Source of the DNA: Pseudidiomarina tainanensis
GTDB lineage: Bacteria > Pseudomonadota > Gammaproteobacteria > Enterobacterales > Alteromonadaceae
Length of the DNA stretch: 64,000 nucleotides
Direction of reading: 5' to 3'
NCBI RefSeq assembly: GCF_004214835.1
Contig: NZ_PIQJ01000001.1
Location: 1,698,873 to 1,762,872 of the forward strand
The first letter of the stretch is position 1. Every line of letters starts with the position of its first letter. Below, piece by piece: positions 1-10,781 of this stretch. Made by a program: the position numbers and the translations under genes. The notes beneath the pieces were generated by a model. It was not told the DNA's origin. It did not search any database and worked only from the letters and a program-made list of their open reading frames with translations.

Positions 1-44
1 CCCAATTTATCATTAATCGAACCGCCTCTGGCGAACAGGATTAA
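1..44 (+). CDS. pepA: Leucyl aminopeptidase, C-terminal end only (partial)
   Basis: The first 44 bases read, from base 3, as Q-F-I-I-N-R-T-A-S-G-E-Q-D followed by TAA at 42-44. This resembles the end of the cytosolic leucyl aminopeptidase PepA (QFLLNRAG... in E. coli), and pepA-holC-valS is the standard gammaproteobacterial order. PepA is a hexameric two-metal aminopeptidase that removes N-terminal residues from peptides. Only 13 codons are visible, so no domain can be checked. The call rests on the tail similarity plus the two genes that follow; the holC start codon is 12 bases downstream. Confidence 0.7.
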   Translation, partial: QFIINRTASGEQD

Positions 45-56
45 GTTAAGCACATT

Positions 57-512
57 ATGGCCCAAGGCATTTTCTACGTACTCGATAACCTCACTGAGGA
101 ACAGCAACTGCAGTTCTTTTGCGAGCGCATTACTCAAGCATGGCGTGAGTTTCGCAGTGTGCGTGTGTGGTGCCCAAGCCAAGCCGCTGCTGAGCAATTG
201 GATGAAGCCTTATGGCAAGCACCCGTGGACGCTTTTGTACCGCACAACCTCGTCGGTGAAGGTCCGCCACAAGGCGCGCCTGTCGAATTGTGCTGGCCCG
301 AAGCGAATGTGCCGCAACGACGCACAGCGGCTATTGTCAATTTGATGGACGACATCCCAAACTGGCAAGGTGCTCGACTTATACTAGAACGTGTTCCAGC
401 CGCAGAGCACGAGCGTCAGGCCGCACGTGAAAGATACAAAACTTATCGTCATCAAGGTGTTGAATTACAAACCGTAAAAGCATCTGAGCAGATAAATTCA
501 TTAACCAAATAG
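57..512 (+). CDS. holC: DNA polymerase III chi subunit
   Basis: This 151-residue protein matches the chi subunit of the replicative polymerase clamp loader. Chi pairs with psi (HolD) and contacts single-strand DNA binding protein, helping hand-off at the lagging strand. Visible family features are the N-terminal FYVLDNL strand, the VRVWCPS segment near residues 38-44, the FVPHNLVGEGP loop near residues 59-69, and the late ERYKTYRHQG segment before a short polar tail. The length fits the family (about 147 in E. coli). It lies 12 bases after pepA and 18 bases before valS, so the three are probably co-transcribed. The ATG at 57 is the natural start. Confidence 0.93.
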   Translation: MAQGIFYVLDNLTEEQQLQFFCERITQAWREFRSVRVWCPSQAAAEQLDEALWQAPVDAFVPHNLVGEGPPQGAPVELCWPEANVPQRRTAAIVNLMDDIPNWQGARLILERVPAAEHERQAARERYKTYRHQGVELQTVKASEQINSLTK

Positions 513-530
513 AACGAAGTGAAGGTTTCT

Positions 531-3380
531 ATGGACAAAACGTATTCCCCGCAAGCCATTGAGCAAGAGCTCTATAAAAATTGGGAAAAGCAAGGTTACT
601 TCAAACCATCGGGTCATGGCGATTCATATTGCATCATGATTCCGCCCCCCAATGTCACTGGCAGCTTGCATATGGGGCATGCGTTTCAGCACACCATTAT
701 GGACACGCTGACTCGATACAAACGTATGGATGGCTACAATACACTTTGGCAAGTGGGTAGTGACCATGCCGGTATCGCAACGCAGATGGTCGTGGAACGT
801 CAACTAGCAGCGCAAGGGGTTTCGCGTCAAGAGCTAGGTCGCGACGCCTTCATTGATAAAATTTGGGATTGGAAAGCGCAATCAGGTGGCACCATCACAT
901 CGCAAATGCGTCGCCTCGGTGATTCAGTCGATTGGGATCGTGAACGTTTCACCATGGATGACGGTTTATCGAATGCGGTGAAAGAAGTTTTTGTCCGCTT
1001 GCATGAAGAAAACCTAATTTATCGTGGTAAACGCCTCGTTAATTGGGATCCGAAACTGCAAACCGCTATTTCTGATCTTGAAGTAGAAAACAAAGAGCAA
1101 CAGGGACATATTTGGCACCTGCGCTATCCGCTAGCTGATGGCGCAACGACCGCTGATGGCAATAATTACCTAGTCGTCGCTACAACTCGCCCAGAAACCA
1201 TGCTAGGCGATGTTTGTGTTGCCGTGCATCCCGACGACGAACGTTATCAAAGCCTTATTGGTAAGCATGTCGAATTACCAATTGTCGGCCGCAAAATTCC
1301 AATTATTGCCGATAGTTATGTCGACCAAGAATTCGGTACGGGTTGTGTAAAAATCACTCCGGCCCACGACTTTAATGACTATGAAATTGGCAAACGAAAT
1401 AATCTGCCAATGATCGCCATTCTTGACAATCACGCACACGTACGCGAGATAGCTGGCTTATACACCCCGACCGGTGAAGAACTGCCAAGTATTGATGGTT
1501 TTGACGGAACATTGCCGACCGCATACCAAGGCTTAGAACGTTTTGAAGCACGCAAGAAAATCATTGCTGATTTCGAGTCACAGGGTTTACTCGATAAAAC
1601 AGAGCAACACACCAATAAAGTGCCATATGGCGATCGTGGTGGTGTGCCAATTGAGCCGCACCTAACCGACCAATGGTATGTGCGTGTGGCACCGTTAGCT
1701 GAAGTTGCAACGAAAGCTGTTGAAAATGGCGACATTCAGTTTGTGCCAAAACAATACGAAAACATGTATTTCTCATGGATGCGCGACATTCAAGACTGGT
1801 GTATCTCTCGCCAACTTTGGTGGGGGCATCGCATTCCAGCTTGGTATGACGAGCAAGGTAATGTCTATGTCGGTCGTGACGAAGCAGAAGTTCGTGCCAA
1901 ACATAATTTAGGTGACATCAAACTCAGTCAAGACGACGATGTTTTGGACACTTGGTTCTCATCTGCGCTGTGGACTTTCTCGACTCTCGGTTGGCCAGAA
2001 AATACGGATGACCTGAAAACCTTCCATCCTACGGATGTACTGGTAACGGGCTTCGATATTATCTTCTTCTGGGTGGCACGCATGATCATGATGACCATGC
2101 ACTTCCTCAAAGATGAGAATGGTAAACCGCAAGTACCATTTAAAACAGTTTACGTTACCGGGCTCATTCGCGACGAAGAAGGTCAAAAAATGTCGAAGTC
2201 AAAAGGTAACGTCCTTGACCCGCTCGACATGATTGATGGTATCGATTTGGATTCGCTCGTACAGAAGCGCACAGCGAATATGATGCAACCGCAGCTCGAA
2301 GCCAAAATTAAGAAGCGTACCGAAAAACAATTCCCGGAAGGCATTTCTGCTCATGGTACTGACGCGTTACGTTTCACCCTGGCGGCATTAGCTTCGACAG
2401 GCCGCGATATTAACTGGGATATGAAACGTCTCGAAGGATATCGTAATTTCTGTAACAAGCTTTGGAATGCTAGCCGTTACGTGTTGATGAATACCGAAGA
2501 ACAAGATTGCGGTGTTGAAGGCGGTGAAATGACGTTATCACTTGCCGATCAATGGATTATTGAACAGCTCAACGACACTGTAAAACAGTTCCGTAGCGCA
2601 CTTGATAACTATCGCTTCGACCAAGCGGCAAGCATCGCGTATGAATTTACCTGGAATCAATTCTGCGATTGGTATTTAGAACTTACCAAACCTGTTCTGT
2701 TTAATGGTACCGCCGAACAACTGCGCGGCACCCGCCATACGTTAATTTCAGTGTTAGAACAGTTGTTACGGTTATTACATCCACTACTACCATTTATCAC
2801 GGAAGCTATTTGGCAGCGTGTAGCACCTCTGGCAGGGGTGAGCAGCGATACCATCATGATGCAGCCTTATCCGCAAGTGCAAGCACAGCAATTTGCTAGC
2901 GCGCGTGACGATATGGAATGGCTCAAGCAGGTCATCGTCGCGGTGCGTAACATTCGTGGTGAAATGAATCTATCCCCAAGCAAGCCACTACCGGTTTTAT
3001 TTAAAAACGCCGATGACTTGGCTCATCAGCGCCTTGAGCAAAACGCAAACTTCTTAAGCGCGTTGGCAAAATTAGAATCAGTCACGTTCTTAGGGGCAAA
3101 CGATGAGGCTCCAGCGAGCGCCACAGCGTTAGTGGCTCGTATGGAAATTCATATTCCGATGGCTGGTTTAATTGACACAGCAGCTGAACTTGCTCGACTA
3201 GATAAAGCAATCGAAAAGGCGCAAAAGGAGTTTGATTTGTTTACGCGTAAGTTAAGCAATGAGAATTTTGTTAGCAAGGCGCCAGCAGAAGTCATTGAGA
3301 AAGAGCGCGCCAAACAAGCCGAAGCTGAAGAAACACTTCATCAGTTGCAGCAACAGCGCGCTAAGATAGCCGCACTATAA
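531..3380 (+). CDS. valS: Valyl-tRNA synthetase
   Basis: Class I aminoacyl-tRNA synthetase that attaches valine to tRNA-Val. At 949 residues it is the usual full length. The ATP-binding signature is HMGH at residues 47-50 within [13 protein letters not shown], and KMSKS is at residues 553-557. Between them lies the CP1 editing domain, which hydrolyses Thr-tRNA-Val; the segment [13 protein letters not shown] is typical of it. An anticodon-binding domain follows, and the last roughly 70 residues form a charged coiled coil that grips tRNA. An in-frame GTG at 519 would add four residues, but the ATG at 531 has an appropriately spaced GTGAAGG ribosome binding site and gives the expected MDKTYSPQ start. 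Confidence 0.97.
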   Translation: MDKTYSPQAIEQELYKNWEKQGYFKPSGHGDSYCIMIPPPNVTGSLHMGHAFQHTIMDTLTRYKRMDGYNTLWQVGSDHAGIATQMVVERQLAAQGVSRQELGRDAFIDKIWDWKAQSGGTITSQMRRLGDSVDWDRERFTMDDGLSNAVKEVFVRLHEENLIYRGKRLVNWDPKLQTAISDLEVENKEQQGHIWHLRYPLADGATTADGNNYLVVATTRPETMLGDVCVAVHPDDERYQSLIGKHVELPIVGRKIPIIADSYVDQEFGTGCVKITPAHDFNDYEIGKRNNLPMIAILDNHAHVREIAGLYTPTGEELPSIDGFDGTLPTAYQGLERFEARKKIIADFESQGLLDKTEQHTNKVPYGDRGGVPIEPHLTDQWYVRVAPLAEVATKAVENGDIQFVPKQYENMYFSWMRDIQDWCISRQLWWGHRIPAWYDEQGNVYVGRDEAEVRAKHNLGDIKLSQDDDVLDTWFSSALWTFSTLGWPENTDDLKTFHPTDVLVTGFDIIFFWVARMIMMTMHFLKDENGKPQVPFKTVYVTGLIRDEEGQKMSKSKGNVLDPLDMIDGIDLDSLVQKRTANMMQPQLEAKIKKRTEKQFPEGISAHGTDALRFTLAALASTGRDINWDMKRLEGYRNFCNKLWNASRYVLMNTEEQDCGVEGGEMTLSLADQWIIEQLNDTVKQFRSALDNYRFDQAASIAYEFTWNQFCDWYLELTKPVLFNGTAEQLRGTRHTLISVLEQLLRLLHPLLPFITEAIWQRVAPLAGVSSDTIMMQPYPQVQAQQFASARDDMEWLKQVIVAVRNIRGEMNLSPSKPLPVLFKNADDLAHQRLEQNANFLSALAKLESVTFLGANDEAPASATALVARMEIHIPMAGLIDTAAELARLDKAIEKAQKEFDLFTRKLSNENFVSKAPAEVIEKERAKQAEAEETLHQLQQQRAKIAAL

Positions 3381-3413
3381 TATCGATAGTGATTGCTAGT
3401 TGCCGTTCGTTAC

Positions 3414-3448
3414 GCTGCACTCGTGTTCTAAACCAACACGAGTGCAGC
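3414..3448. other. Perfect 14-bp inverted repeat at the valS/gntP convergent junction
   Basis: The arms at 3414-3427 and 3435-3448 are perfectly complementary (GCTGCACTCGTGTT and its reverse complement) around a 7-base loop, CTAAACC. The loop contains the leftward permease's stop codon (TAG on the minus strand, 3428-3430), and the right arm encodes that protein's last residues. There is no T-run on either side, so it is not a textbook intrinsic terminator. It could act as a bidirectional transcription barrier or as a 3' end stabiliser. That role is inferred; the palindrome is read directly. Confidence 0.8.
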
Positions 3449-4789
3449 CGCTACAGCAATCAATGCCGCGAGCATTGGAATCGCCACCGTGACCACAAAA
3501 ATATCTTTATAAGCCTCTTTATGGGTCAATCCCATCAACGTAAGTAACGCAATCACTGCGCCAGAATGCGGCAGTGAATCGAGCCCACCAGCCGCCAAAT
3601 TAGCAATACGGTGTAACAATTCCGGTGCAATTCCTGCCTCAAGGTAAGCTGGAGCCAAGCTCGACATAAAGATCTGTAACCCACCAGATGCAGAAGCCGT
3701 TACCCCGGAAATTAAGTTCGCAGAGACAAATACGGATACCAAGGCTGGAATATCTAATGCCAGCAACCACTGTGCAAAGGCATGAAAACCGGTGGTTTGA
3801 ATGACCACACCACCAAAGCCAATCACTGCAGCTGTGTTGATGAGCGGTAATAGAGCGTCGTCAACGCCCTGACCTGCAGCTTGCACGAACTGCTTGCGAA
3901 CCGGCGGGAAAAGAACAAAGCACAGCGCACTCCCCACCAATAAGGCAAAACTTGCCCATAACACTGGCTGAGTCGACGCAAACTGCTGCCACGTACTATC
4001 AAAACCGATGCTTTGTAGAATCCTTGGCAAAATAATCGTGGCGAGCACTAGAATAATAGGCGCTAACGAAAGCCCTAGGCCTGGCAGCGGCTCGCCCTCT
4101 TTGGGCGCCAACGCTGCCATATGTTGATCTTTATCGTTCGCGATATAGTCCTCGCCCTGCCGCTGAGCTGCATGCCACTGTCGTTGCAGATACCACATGC
4201 CGAGACCAGCCATAATCACAGCAGCTAATACACCATACCAACCGCCAGCAAATAAATCGGTCGACAAGCTTCGTGCTGCAATAACATTATGAATAGATGG
4301 CGTACCAGGGAGCGCCGTCATGGTAAACGTACCGGCACCAAGCGCTATCGCTGCCGCATATAAACGGCGTGGTATATTCGCGGTGCGCATTAACGTGACG
4401 CCAATCGGGTACATGGTAAACATCACCACAAATACGACCACTCCGCCGTAAGTTAACACCGCGCAGACGAGCATAGCGATGAGCAACGCACGCTTTTGCC
4501 CTAACCAACTCATAATTCCAACAGCAACGCCCTGCGCCGCATGACTAGCCGCCATAACGCGACCGAACAGGCCGCCGCACAGAAAGAGCAGGAGAAAATT
4601 ACCAGCAAAGCTGAATGCCCCAGAAGGGCCGAAAGGAAAATGCTTGAGGAATATATCTTCAATGGGGAGGTTATTAGTTACGCCAATAACCAACACTGAA
4701 ATCAGTACAGCCAATAAAATGTTGACGCCACGCAGCGCCAATAAAATCAGTAATGCTAATCCAGCAACCAGCCCCAAATCACCTAACAT
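3428..4789 (-). CDS. GntP-family permease (organic acid/gluconate type)
   Basis: This 453-residue protein is almost entirely hydrophobic, with roughly a dozen membrane spans separated by short polar loops. It resembles the GntP family of proton symporters, which import gluconate, related sugar acids or hydroxy acids across the inner membrane. The TALPGTPSIHN segment near residues 158-168 and the C-terminal HRIANLAAGGLDSLPHSGAV segment are typical of this superfamily. The substrate cannot be read from sequence: no sugar-acid kinase or catabolic gene is adjacent, so gluconate import should not be assumed. The ATG at 4789 has an AAAGGG element upstream. rraB lies 55 bases upstream on the same strand, and the gene converges with valS. 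Confidence 0.8.
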   Translation of the reverse strand: MLGDLGLVAGLALLILLALRGVNILLAVLISVLVIGVTNNLPIEDIFLKHFPFGPSGAFSFAGNFLLLFLCGGLFGRVMAASHAAQGVAVGIMSWLGQKRALLIAMLVCAVLTYGGVVVFVVMFTMYPIGVTLMRTANIPRRLYAAAIALGAGTFTMTALPGTPSIHNVIAARSLSTDLFAGGWYGVLAAVIMAGLGMWYLQRQWHAAQRQGEDYIANDKDQHMAALAPKEGEPLPGLGLSLAPIILVLATIILPRILQSIGFDSTWQQFASTQPVLWASFALLVGSALCFVLFPPVRKQFVQAAGQGVDDALLPLINTAAVIGFGGVVIQTTGFHAFAQWLLALDIPALVSVFVSANLISGVTASASGGLQIFMSSLAPAYLEAGIAPELLHRIANLAAGGLDSLPHSGAVIALLTLMGLTHKEAYKDIFVVTVAIPMLAALIAVAAALVLV

Positions 4790-4844
4790 TATGTATTGCC
4801 CTTTTATTATTGTTCTTAAAGGGCGCGGTGATTAGCGAATCAGT

Positions 4845-5207
4845 TTACTCTTCTTCGTCCTCTTCACCGAAAAACGTGCCCCAGCCATCGTAATCGACAC
4901 CTGCGATATCCGCTATCTTGGTCACTTCCTTGGTCTGTGCTTGTAAAACTTGTTTCTCAAGTTTTACCTCACTAACAGCTACAAATGCAAATAAACGTGA
5001 GCCATCATCCAGATCGAACTCATCTGCGTCATCAACATGATAACCAACTTTAACTAACTCAACAGCGGCCTTCTCAAGCTTGGTAAAATCTGCACTCACT
5101 AAATGGTGTTCAATCTGAAATTTTTCTTGGGTATCAGCACCATCAGCTAGTAGTGCATCAACAGTTTCGTCACTTTGCTTCAATAATTCAGAAAGATCAT
5201 TAGCCAT
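4845..5207 (-). CDS. rraB: Regulator of ribonuclease E activity B
   Basis: This 120-residue acidic protein resembles RraB, which binds the C-terminal scaffold of RNase E in E. coli and inhibits its cleavage of mRNA. The body (LLADGADTQEKFQIEHHLVSAD, then FDLDDGSRLFAFVAVSEVKLE) follows the family, and the chain ends in a very acidic GEEDEEE tail. A longer reading from 5240 exists, but the ATG at 5207 overlaps the upstream acyltransferase's stop by 8 bases and gives the expected MANDLSEL start, so translation is probably coupled to plsC. Sitting behind plsC is not the E. coli context. Confidence 0.87.
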   Translation of the reverse strand: MANDLSELLKQSDETVDALLADGADTQEKFQIEHHLVSADFTKLEKAAVELVKVGYHVDDADEFDLDDGSRLFAFVAVSEVKLEKQVLQAQTKEVTKIADIAGVDYDGWGTFFGEEDEEE

Positions 5208-5934
5208 GTGTCGTTTGTCCTTGCGCCAGTTCGTGATCAAGTTCGCTAATTTTCGACTGCATCAGCTCATGACAATGAGCTGCTAAAGCTCGAATTGAAT
5301 CAGCGCTGTAATTTGCAATTTTAACGGGTTTTAACATCTCCACAATAACGGTGCCGTTATTCCATCGATTCAGTTTAATCCGTCCATGCAAATTTGACAC
5401 GCAAATAGGAACAATATCGACATTGGCTTGCATTGCAGTACGGAACGCGCCGGTTTTGAATGGGAGTAAACCACGGCCATAGCTACGTGTGCCTTCCGGA
5501 AACAGTAGAATTGAAAGTTTACGTTCACGAATCGCTTCGGCGGCTTGTTCTATAGTGCCGTGAGCACGGCCTTTATTTTTGCGATCGATAAGAATATTGC
5601 CAGCTAGCCAATATAATTGGCCAAAGAATGGAATCCACTTTAGACTCTTCTTGCCGATACTTACGGTGTTTAGAGGCATCGCTCTGGCAAGCGTGAAAAT
5701 ATCATAACTATTTTGATGATTTGCAATATAGACGTGCGGGCCGCTTTCTTTGACTTCGTCAGGAATACGAATATCGAGTTTGACACCTAATAACCGATGC
5801 ATACGCCCATACCAATGCGCAGCGACGGCGGTGTTGTTACGATGGAATGGACGAAAAATACAAATTAACAATAACAATGTACTGCCAACAACGATAAAAA
5901 CACCTAACAGTACTATACGTAAAACAGCGAGCAT
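5200..5934 (-). CDS. plsC: 1-acyl-sn-glycerol-3-phosphate acyltransferase (PlsC family)
   Basis: Acyltransferase that adds the second fatty acid to lysophosphatidic acid, making phosphatidic acid at the inner membrane. The protein has 244 residues with a hydrophobic N-terminal anchor (about residues 5-27). The catalytic NHQNSYD (H73...D78, the HX4D motif) and the substrate-binding FPEGTR (145-150) are both intact. The start is supported by AAGGAG seven bases before the ATG. It lies just downstream of parC, as plsC does in E. coli, and overlaps rraB by 8 bases. A second family member specialised for another acceptor cannot be excluded, but the location favours the housekeeping enzyme. Confidence 0.9.
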   Translation of the reverse strand: MLAVLRIVLLGVFIVVGSTLLLLICIFRPFHRNNTAVAAHWYGRMHRLLGVKLDIRIPDEVKESGPHVYIANHQNSYDIFTLARAMPLNTVSIGKKSLKWIPFFGQLYWLAGNILIDRKNKGRAHGTIEQAAEAIRERKLSILLFPEGTRSYGRGLLPFKTGAFRTAMQANVDIVPICVSNLHGRIKLNRWNNGTVIVEMLKPVKIANYSADSIRALAAHCHELMQSKISELDHELAQGQTTHG

Positions 5935-5995
5935 GTAGTCTCCTTAATCACCAATGCCCGCTAGTATAACCTGTTAGGCGCCGAAAAACGTCCGA

Positions 5996-8236
5996 TCAGT
6001 CTTGATTTTCAACAGTAATTGCATCAACTCGCTGTAATCCACGTGGTAATTTATTACCACGACGACCACGTTCACCGCGATAATGCTCAAGATCTGAAGG
6101 CTTTAACGTCAGCTTGCGCTTGCCTGCGAGTAAAGTAATCGGGCTGTCTGCTGGGACGACAGCAGCCGCAACCACGTATTCTTCTCGTGATTGTGCTCGC
6201 AACGTCGGAATACTGAGCATTTTATTTCCCTTACCTTTTGCTAGCTCAGGTAAATCACGAACTGGGAACAACAACATACGACCTTCATTTGACACCACAG
6301 CTAACAGGTCATTTTCGAGATCACCGACGGTACTTGGGGGTAATATCTTGGCACCAGTTGGGAGATTCAAAATAGCCTTGCCGTTCTTATTACGGCTTAC
6401 CAGATCTCCAAACTTACAGACAAAACCGTAACCTGCATCTGAAGCTAATAGATAACGCTGGTCATCTTTCGCCATAAGCACTTGATCGACCGTTTCACCT
6501 GCAACCATACTAAAGCGGCCAGTTAATGGCTCACCTTGTGTTCTTGCTGACGGTAATCCGTGTGCTTCACAAGAATAACTGCGGCCGGAGCTATCAAGAA
6601 ATACCACTTGCTGATTGCTTTTTCCTTCGGCCTGAGCCAAATAACTGTCGCCCGATTTATACGCTAAGCTAGCGCCATCAATATCATGACCTTTGGCAGC
6701 ACGTACCCAACCCTTTTTCGAGAGCACCACAGTCACGGCTTCAGCTGGCGTTAAATCTCGCTCACTCAGAGCCTTCGCCTCTTGGCGTTCGATAAGTGGC
6801 GAACGGCGGTCATCACCATATTTTTCTGCATCCGCAAGAATCTCTTTGCGAATAAGTGTCTTCATACGACGATCTGAGCTGAGCAACAATTCAAGTTGTT
6901 GACGTTCTTGCTCGAGCTCGTCTTGCTCACCTTTTAGCTTAAACTCTTCAAGTTTTGCTAAATGACGTAATTTCAATTCAAGAATTGCTTCAGCTTGCGT
7001 GTCGGTGAGTCCAAAACGTTCCATAAGAACAGCTTTAGGTTCATCTTCATGACGAATGATAGCAATCACTTCATCGATATTTAGATAAGCAATTAACAAG
7101 CCTTCTAAAATGTGTAAGCGCGCTAAGATTTTGTCTAGACGATACTGCAGACGACGGGTGACGGTATCTTGGCGGAATACCAACCATTCTTTCAGAACAC
7201 TTAGAATTGATTTTACTTGCGGTCGACCATCGAGCCCTAACATGTTCAAATTGACACGATAGTTTTTCTCAAGGTCAGTTGTCGCAAACAAATGTTGCAT
7301 CATTTGCTCGACATCGATGCGATTCGAGCGCGGCACAATGACTAAGCGAGTCGGGTTTTCGTGGTCTGATTCATCACGTAAATCAGTCACCATTGGTAAC
7401 TTCTTCGCTTGCATTTGGGCGGCAATTTGTTCGAGTACTTTGGCACCGGAGGCTTGGTGTGGCAACGCCGTGATAACCACCTCACCGTCTTCCATGTGAT
7501 ACTTCGCGCGCATACGAATCGTGCCACGCCCAGACTCATAGATCTTCACGATTTCTTGATGAGGCGTGATGACTTCCGCATCCGTTGGATAGTCCGGACC
7601 ACGCAAGTGCTCCATTACTTCAGCTAAATCAGCGCTCGGTTTTTCCAGTAGCAATGCGCAAGCCTGCGCTACTTCACGTACGTTGTGGGGCGGAATATCA
7701 GTGGCCATTCCAACCGCGATACCGGTAACACCATTTAGCAAAATATGTGGTAAACGAGCCGGTAGCATGCGCGGCTCTTTCATGGTGCCATCAAAGTTTG
7801 GCGCCCAATCTACAGTGCCTTGGCCAAGTTCGCTGAGCAAAACCTCACTAAATCGTGATAGGCGTGCTTCGGTATAACGCATTGCTGCAAACGATTTCGG
7901 GTCATCTGGCGAACCCCAGTTTCCCTGTCCATCAACTAATGGATAGCGATACGAAAATGGTTGCGCCATCAAGACCATGGCTTCATAACATGCACTATCA
8001 CCGTGTGGGTGAAACTTACCTAGAACATCACCGACAGTACGCGCTGATTTCTTATATTTCGCTAGTGCCGATAGACCAAGTTCAGACATCGCATAAATGA
8101 TGCGGCGCTGAACTGGTTTTAAACCATCACCAATGTGCGGCAGAGCACGATCCATGATCACATACATGGAGTAATTCAGGTACGCATCTTCAGTAAATTT
8201 GCGCAATGGGAGTTGCTCTAAAGCGTCCATAGACAT
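5996..8236 (-). CDS. parC: DNA topoisomerase IV subunit A
   Basis: The strand-breaking subunit of topoisomerase IV, which decatenates sister chromosomes. Its 746 residues comprise an N-terminal breakage-reunion domain with the catalytic tyrosine at Y121 (AAMRYTEAR), a coiled-coil tower and a C-terminal beta-pinwheel (from about residue 490). The quinolone-determining region [12 protein letters not shown] has Ser81 and Glu85, the sensitive-type residues at the positions equivalent to E. coli S80 and E84. The ATG at 8236 is preceded by TAAGGAGA; a second ATG two codons later is an alternative. The gap to parE is only 14 bases and the parE stop codon falls inside this ribosome binding site, so the two subunits are surely co-expressed. 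Confidence 0.97.
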   Translation of the reverse strand: MSMDALEQLPLRKFTEDAYLNYSMYVIMDRALPHIGDGLKPVQRRIIYAMSELGLSALAKYKKSARTVGDVLGKFHPHGDSACYEAMVLMAQPFSYRYPLVDGQGNWGSPDDPKSFAAMRYTEARLSRFSEVLLSELGQGTVDWAPNFDGTMKEPRMLPARLPHILLNGVTGIAVGMATDIPPHNVREVAQACALLLEKPSADLAEVMEHLRGPDYPTDAEVITPHQEIVKIYESGRGTIRMRAKYHMEDGEVVITALPHQASGAKVLEQIAAQMQAKKLPMVTDLRDESDHENPTRLVIVPRSNRIDVEQMMQHLFATTDLEKNYRVNLNMLGLDGRPQVKSILSVLKEWLVFRQDTVTRRLQYRLDKILARLHILEGLLIAYLNIDEVIAIIRHEDEPKAVLMERFGLTDTQAEAILELKLRHLAKLEEFKLKGEQDELEQERQQLELLLSSDRRMKTLIRKEILADAEKYGDDRRSPLIERQEAKALSERDLTPAEAVTVVLSKKGWVRAAKGHDIDGASLAYKSGDSYLAQAEGKSNQQVVFLDSSGRSYSCEAHGLPSARTQGEPLTGRFSMVAGETVDQVLMAKDDQRYLLASDAGYGFVCKFGDLVSRNKNGKAILNLPTGAKILPPSTVGDLENDLLAVVSNEGRMLLFPVRDLPELAKGKGNKMLSIPTLRAQSREEYVVAAAVVPADSPITLLAGKRKLTLKPSDLEHYRGERGRRGNKLPRGLQRVDAITVENQD

Positions 8237-8250
8237 GTGAATAATTCTCC

Positions 8251-10143
8251 TTAAAGCTCGGCCAAGTCGACTAAGTTACCTTTACTTTCCAGCCAGTCGC
8301 GACGGTCTCCCGAGCGTTTTTTGGCAAGCAGCATATCCATTAACTCTTCTGTTGCTTCTGGCTCATCAACAGTCAGTTGCACCAAGCGTCGTGTATTCGG
8401 ATCCATGGTCGTTTCGCGTAATTGCAAAGGGTTCATCTCACCCAATCCTTTGAAGCGTTGTACGTTTACTTTGCCTTTTTTCTTCTCTGCTTCAATACGA
8501 TCTAAAATGCCCTGCTTTTCCGCTTCATCCAGCGCATAGTAAACTTCTTTACCAACGTCAACACGATACAATGGCGGCATCGCAACGTATACATGCCCAT
8601 GATCAACCAGCGCTCGGAAGTGTTTGACAAACAATGCACAAAGCAAAGTTGCAATGTGCAAACCATCGGAATCCGCATCGGCAAGAATGCATATTTTGCC
8701 GTAACGTAATTGTTCTAAATCGTCAGAGTTTGGGTCCACACCCAGCGCTACTGAAATATCGTGAATTTCTTGCGAACCTAAGATTTGATCAGACTCGACT
8801 TCCCAAGTGTTTAGGATTTTTCCGCGCAATGGCATTACCGCCTGAAAGTCACGATCGCGCGCCTGCTTCGCCGAACCACCAGCAGAGTCACCCTCAACGA
8901 GAAACAATTCACCGCGCGATGGATCTTGTGTTGCGCAGTCGGTCAGTTTCCCCGGCAATGCAGGACCTTGAGTGACCTTTTTACGAACAACCTTTTTACT
9001 CGCCCGCATCCGTCGCTGGGCATTGTTGATACATAGCTCCGCTAATTGCTCTGCCTGTTCAGTGTGTTCATTCAGCCACAAGCTGAAAGAGTCTTTCACA
9101 ACCCCTGAAACAAATGCCGCACATTGACGTGAAGACAAACGCTCTTTCGTTTGACCTGCGAATTGCGGATCTTGCATTTTTACCGACAAGATATAAGCGC
9201 AGCGATCCCAAATATCTTCAGGTGTTAAACGCACACCACGCGGTAACAAATTACGGAATTCACAAAACTCGCGCATGGCGTCGAGCAACCCCTGGCGTAA
9301 ACCATTGGCATGTGTACCGCCTTGTGGAGTTGGGATCAGGTTGACATAACTTTCAGTGACGCCCTCACCGCCTTCCGGTAACCAAGTCACAGCCCAATCA
9401 ACCGCTTCTTCGTTGCCGGAGAATGCACCAATAAATGGTTCTTCAGGAAGTGTTGGTAACTCGCGGACCGCTTCGACTAGGTAGTCACGTAAGCCATCTT
9501 CGTAAAACCAAGTTTGCTCTTCATTATCAACAAGGTTACGAAAAGTAATTTTTAAACCCGGACATAGAACTGCTTTAGCGCGCAATAAATGCGTCAATTT
9601 CAGTACTGAAAATTTAGGTGAGTCAAAATACTTTGGATCTGGCCAGAAACGCAAGTTGGTTCCAGTATTGCGTTTACCAACTGTACCCGTCACTTCAAGT
9701 TCGGCAACTTTATCACCGTTCTCAAAGGCCATTTGGTAAACTTGGCCGTCGCGTTTAACCGTCACATCAACTCGCGTTGATAATGCGTTTACCACCGAGA
9801 TACCCACGCCATGCAAACCGCCGGAAAATTTATAGTTCTTATTCGAGAACTTACCGCCAGCGTGGAGCTTGGTCATGATTAATTCGACCCCTGGAACACC
9901 TTCCTCAGGGTGAATATCAACAGGCATACCACGACCATCGTCTTGCACTTCAAGTGATTGATCAGGGTGTAATGTCACCACCAGTTCGCGTGCATGGCCA
10001 GCTAGGGCTTCATCAACACTGTTGTCGATGACTTCTTGGCCTAAGTGATTGGGGCGCGTGGTATCGGTGTACATTCCCGGTCTGCGACGGACCGGTTCGA
10101 GGCCATTGAGGACCTCTATCGCATCGGCTTTGTAATCTGACAT
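8251..10143 (-). CDS. parE: DNA topoisomerase IV subunit B
   Basis: The ATPase subunit of topoisomerase IV, 630 residues from the chosen start. A GHKL ATPase domain is clear: [10 protein letters not shown] with the general-base glutamate at E45, [15 protein letters not shown], and the [15 protein letters not shown] lid. A transducer domain follows, then the TOPRIM region with [15 protein letters not shown] and DADSDG. An in-frame GTG eight codons upstream exists, but [21 protein letters not shown] aligns with the family's N-terminus, so the ATG at 10143 was preferred; its ribosome binding site is weak. It follows yqiA by about 56 bases and runs into parC. Confidence 0.97.
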   Translation of the reverse strand: MSDYKADAIEVLNGLEPVRRRPGMYTDTTRPNHLGQEVIDNSVDEALAGHARELVVTLHPDQSLEVQDDGRGMPVDIHPEEGVPGVELIMTKLHAGGKFSNKNYKFSGGLHGVGISVVNALSTRVDVTVKRDGQVYQMAFENGDKVAELEVTGTVGKRNTGTNLRFWPDPKYFDSPKFSVLKLTHLLRAKAVLCPGLKITFRNLVDNEEQTWFYEDGLRDYLVEAVRELPTLPEEPFIGAFSGNEEAVDWAVTWLPEGGEGVTESYVNLIPTPQGGTHANGLRQGLLDAMREFCEFRNLLPRGVRLTPEDIWDRCAYILSVKMQDPQFAGQTKERLSSRQCAAFVSGVVKDSFSLWLNEHTEQAEQLAELCINNAQRRMRASKKVVRKKVTQGPALPGKLTDCATQDPSRGELFLVEGDSAGGSAKQARDRDFQAVMPLRGKILNTWEVESDQILGSQEIHDISVALGVDPNSDDLEQLRYGKICILADADSDGLHIATLLCALFVKHFRALVDHGHVYVAMPPLYRVDVGKEVYYALDEAEKQGILDRIEAEKKKGKVNVQRFKGLGEMNPLQLRETTMDPNTRRLVQLTVDEPEATEELMDMLLAKKRSGDRRDWLESKGNLVDLAEL

Positions 10144-10199
10144 GCGCTTTTTTATCTCGTGTTGCACGGAATCGTTGTTATAGGAATGCCCATATACTG

Positions 10200-10778
10200 T
10201 TACAGGACGTCGAGAAACTCAAGCACAGCTGGCAAGTAGCGTGGAAAATCAACAAAACTATGATCGCCGCCTTGCTCAACTAGCATTCGCTGAGTTCGGT
10301 AATAATCTCGAGCCAGCTGGTAATCCAAACGCTCATCACCTGCCTGCAATAGCACCATTAAGTCCACATCTTGCGAGAACTGTTGCTCTGCCGCAATTAA
10401 AACTTCACGGTCGTCACTGTCGAGTTGATAATGCTCTTGTGTGTACGGATGAATCCGTTTAACCGCGTCTTCTGGCATCCAACTGTAAGAGCGTACTGCC
10501 GGATTAATCAATACACCACGAACTTGGCGTTGACGGTGATGCAGTTGACTCACCACATAATGCGTCCAAAAACCACCTAACGAGCTGCCCATGACTGCAC
10601 TGATTGGTTGCTGCTCGATCAACTCATCCAGCATGGCTCGAATCGCTCTCATACGCGGCGGTTGTTGCGGCGCAAAGAGTAAGTTCGCGTCGACACCTTG
10701 GGCTTGCAAATAATCTTGGGTTTGGATAATTTTCAAACTGGCTGGCGAGCTTTCAAATCCATGTAAATATAACAACAA
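10200..10778 (-). CDS. yqiA: YqiA-type alpha/beta-hydrolase esterase
   Basis: A 192-residue alpha/beta hydrolase resembling YqiA, an esterase active on short acyl esters in vitro and of unknown physiological role. It begins directly with the YLHGFESSP strand and oxyanion loop. The nucleophile elbow is GSSLGG with Ser66, and the GGDHSF segment near residue 172 carries the likely catalytic histidine. The start appears to be TTG at 10778: an AGGAGG sequence, overlapping the end of yqiB, sits 8 bases upstream, and no ATG lies in a suitable place. Genes on both sides (yqiB upstream, parE downstream) match the E. coli neighbourhood. Confidence 0.88.
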   Translation of the reverse strand: MLLYLHGFESSPASLKIIQTQDYLQAQGVDANLLFAPQQPPRMRAIRAMLDELIEQQPISAVMGSSLGGFWTHYVVSQLHHRQRQVRGVLINPAVRSYSWMPEDAVKRIHPYTQEHYQLDSDDREVLIAAEQQFSQDVDLMVLLQAGDERLDYQLARDYYRTQRMLVEQGGDHSFVDFPRYLPAVLEFLDVL

Positions 10779-10781
10779 GGC

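Noticed and set aside
8634..8975. 113-codon open frame opposite parE
   Set aside because: Lies wholly antisense to a strongly conserved topoisomerase gene, without a ribosome binding site or recognisable protein features.
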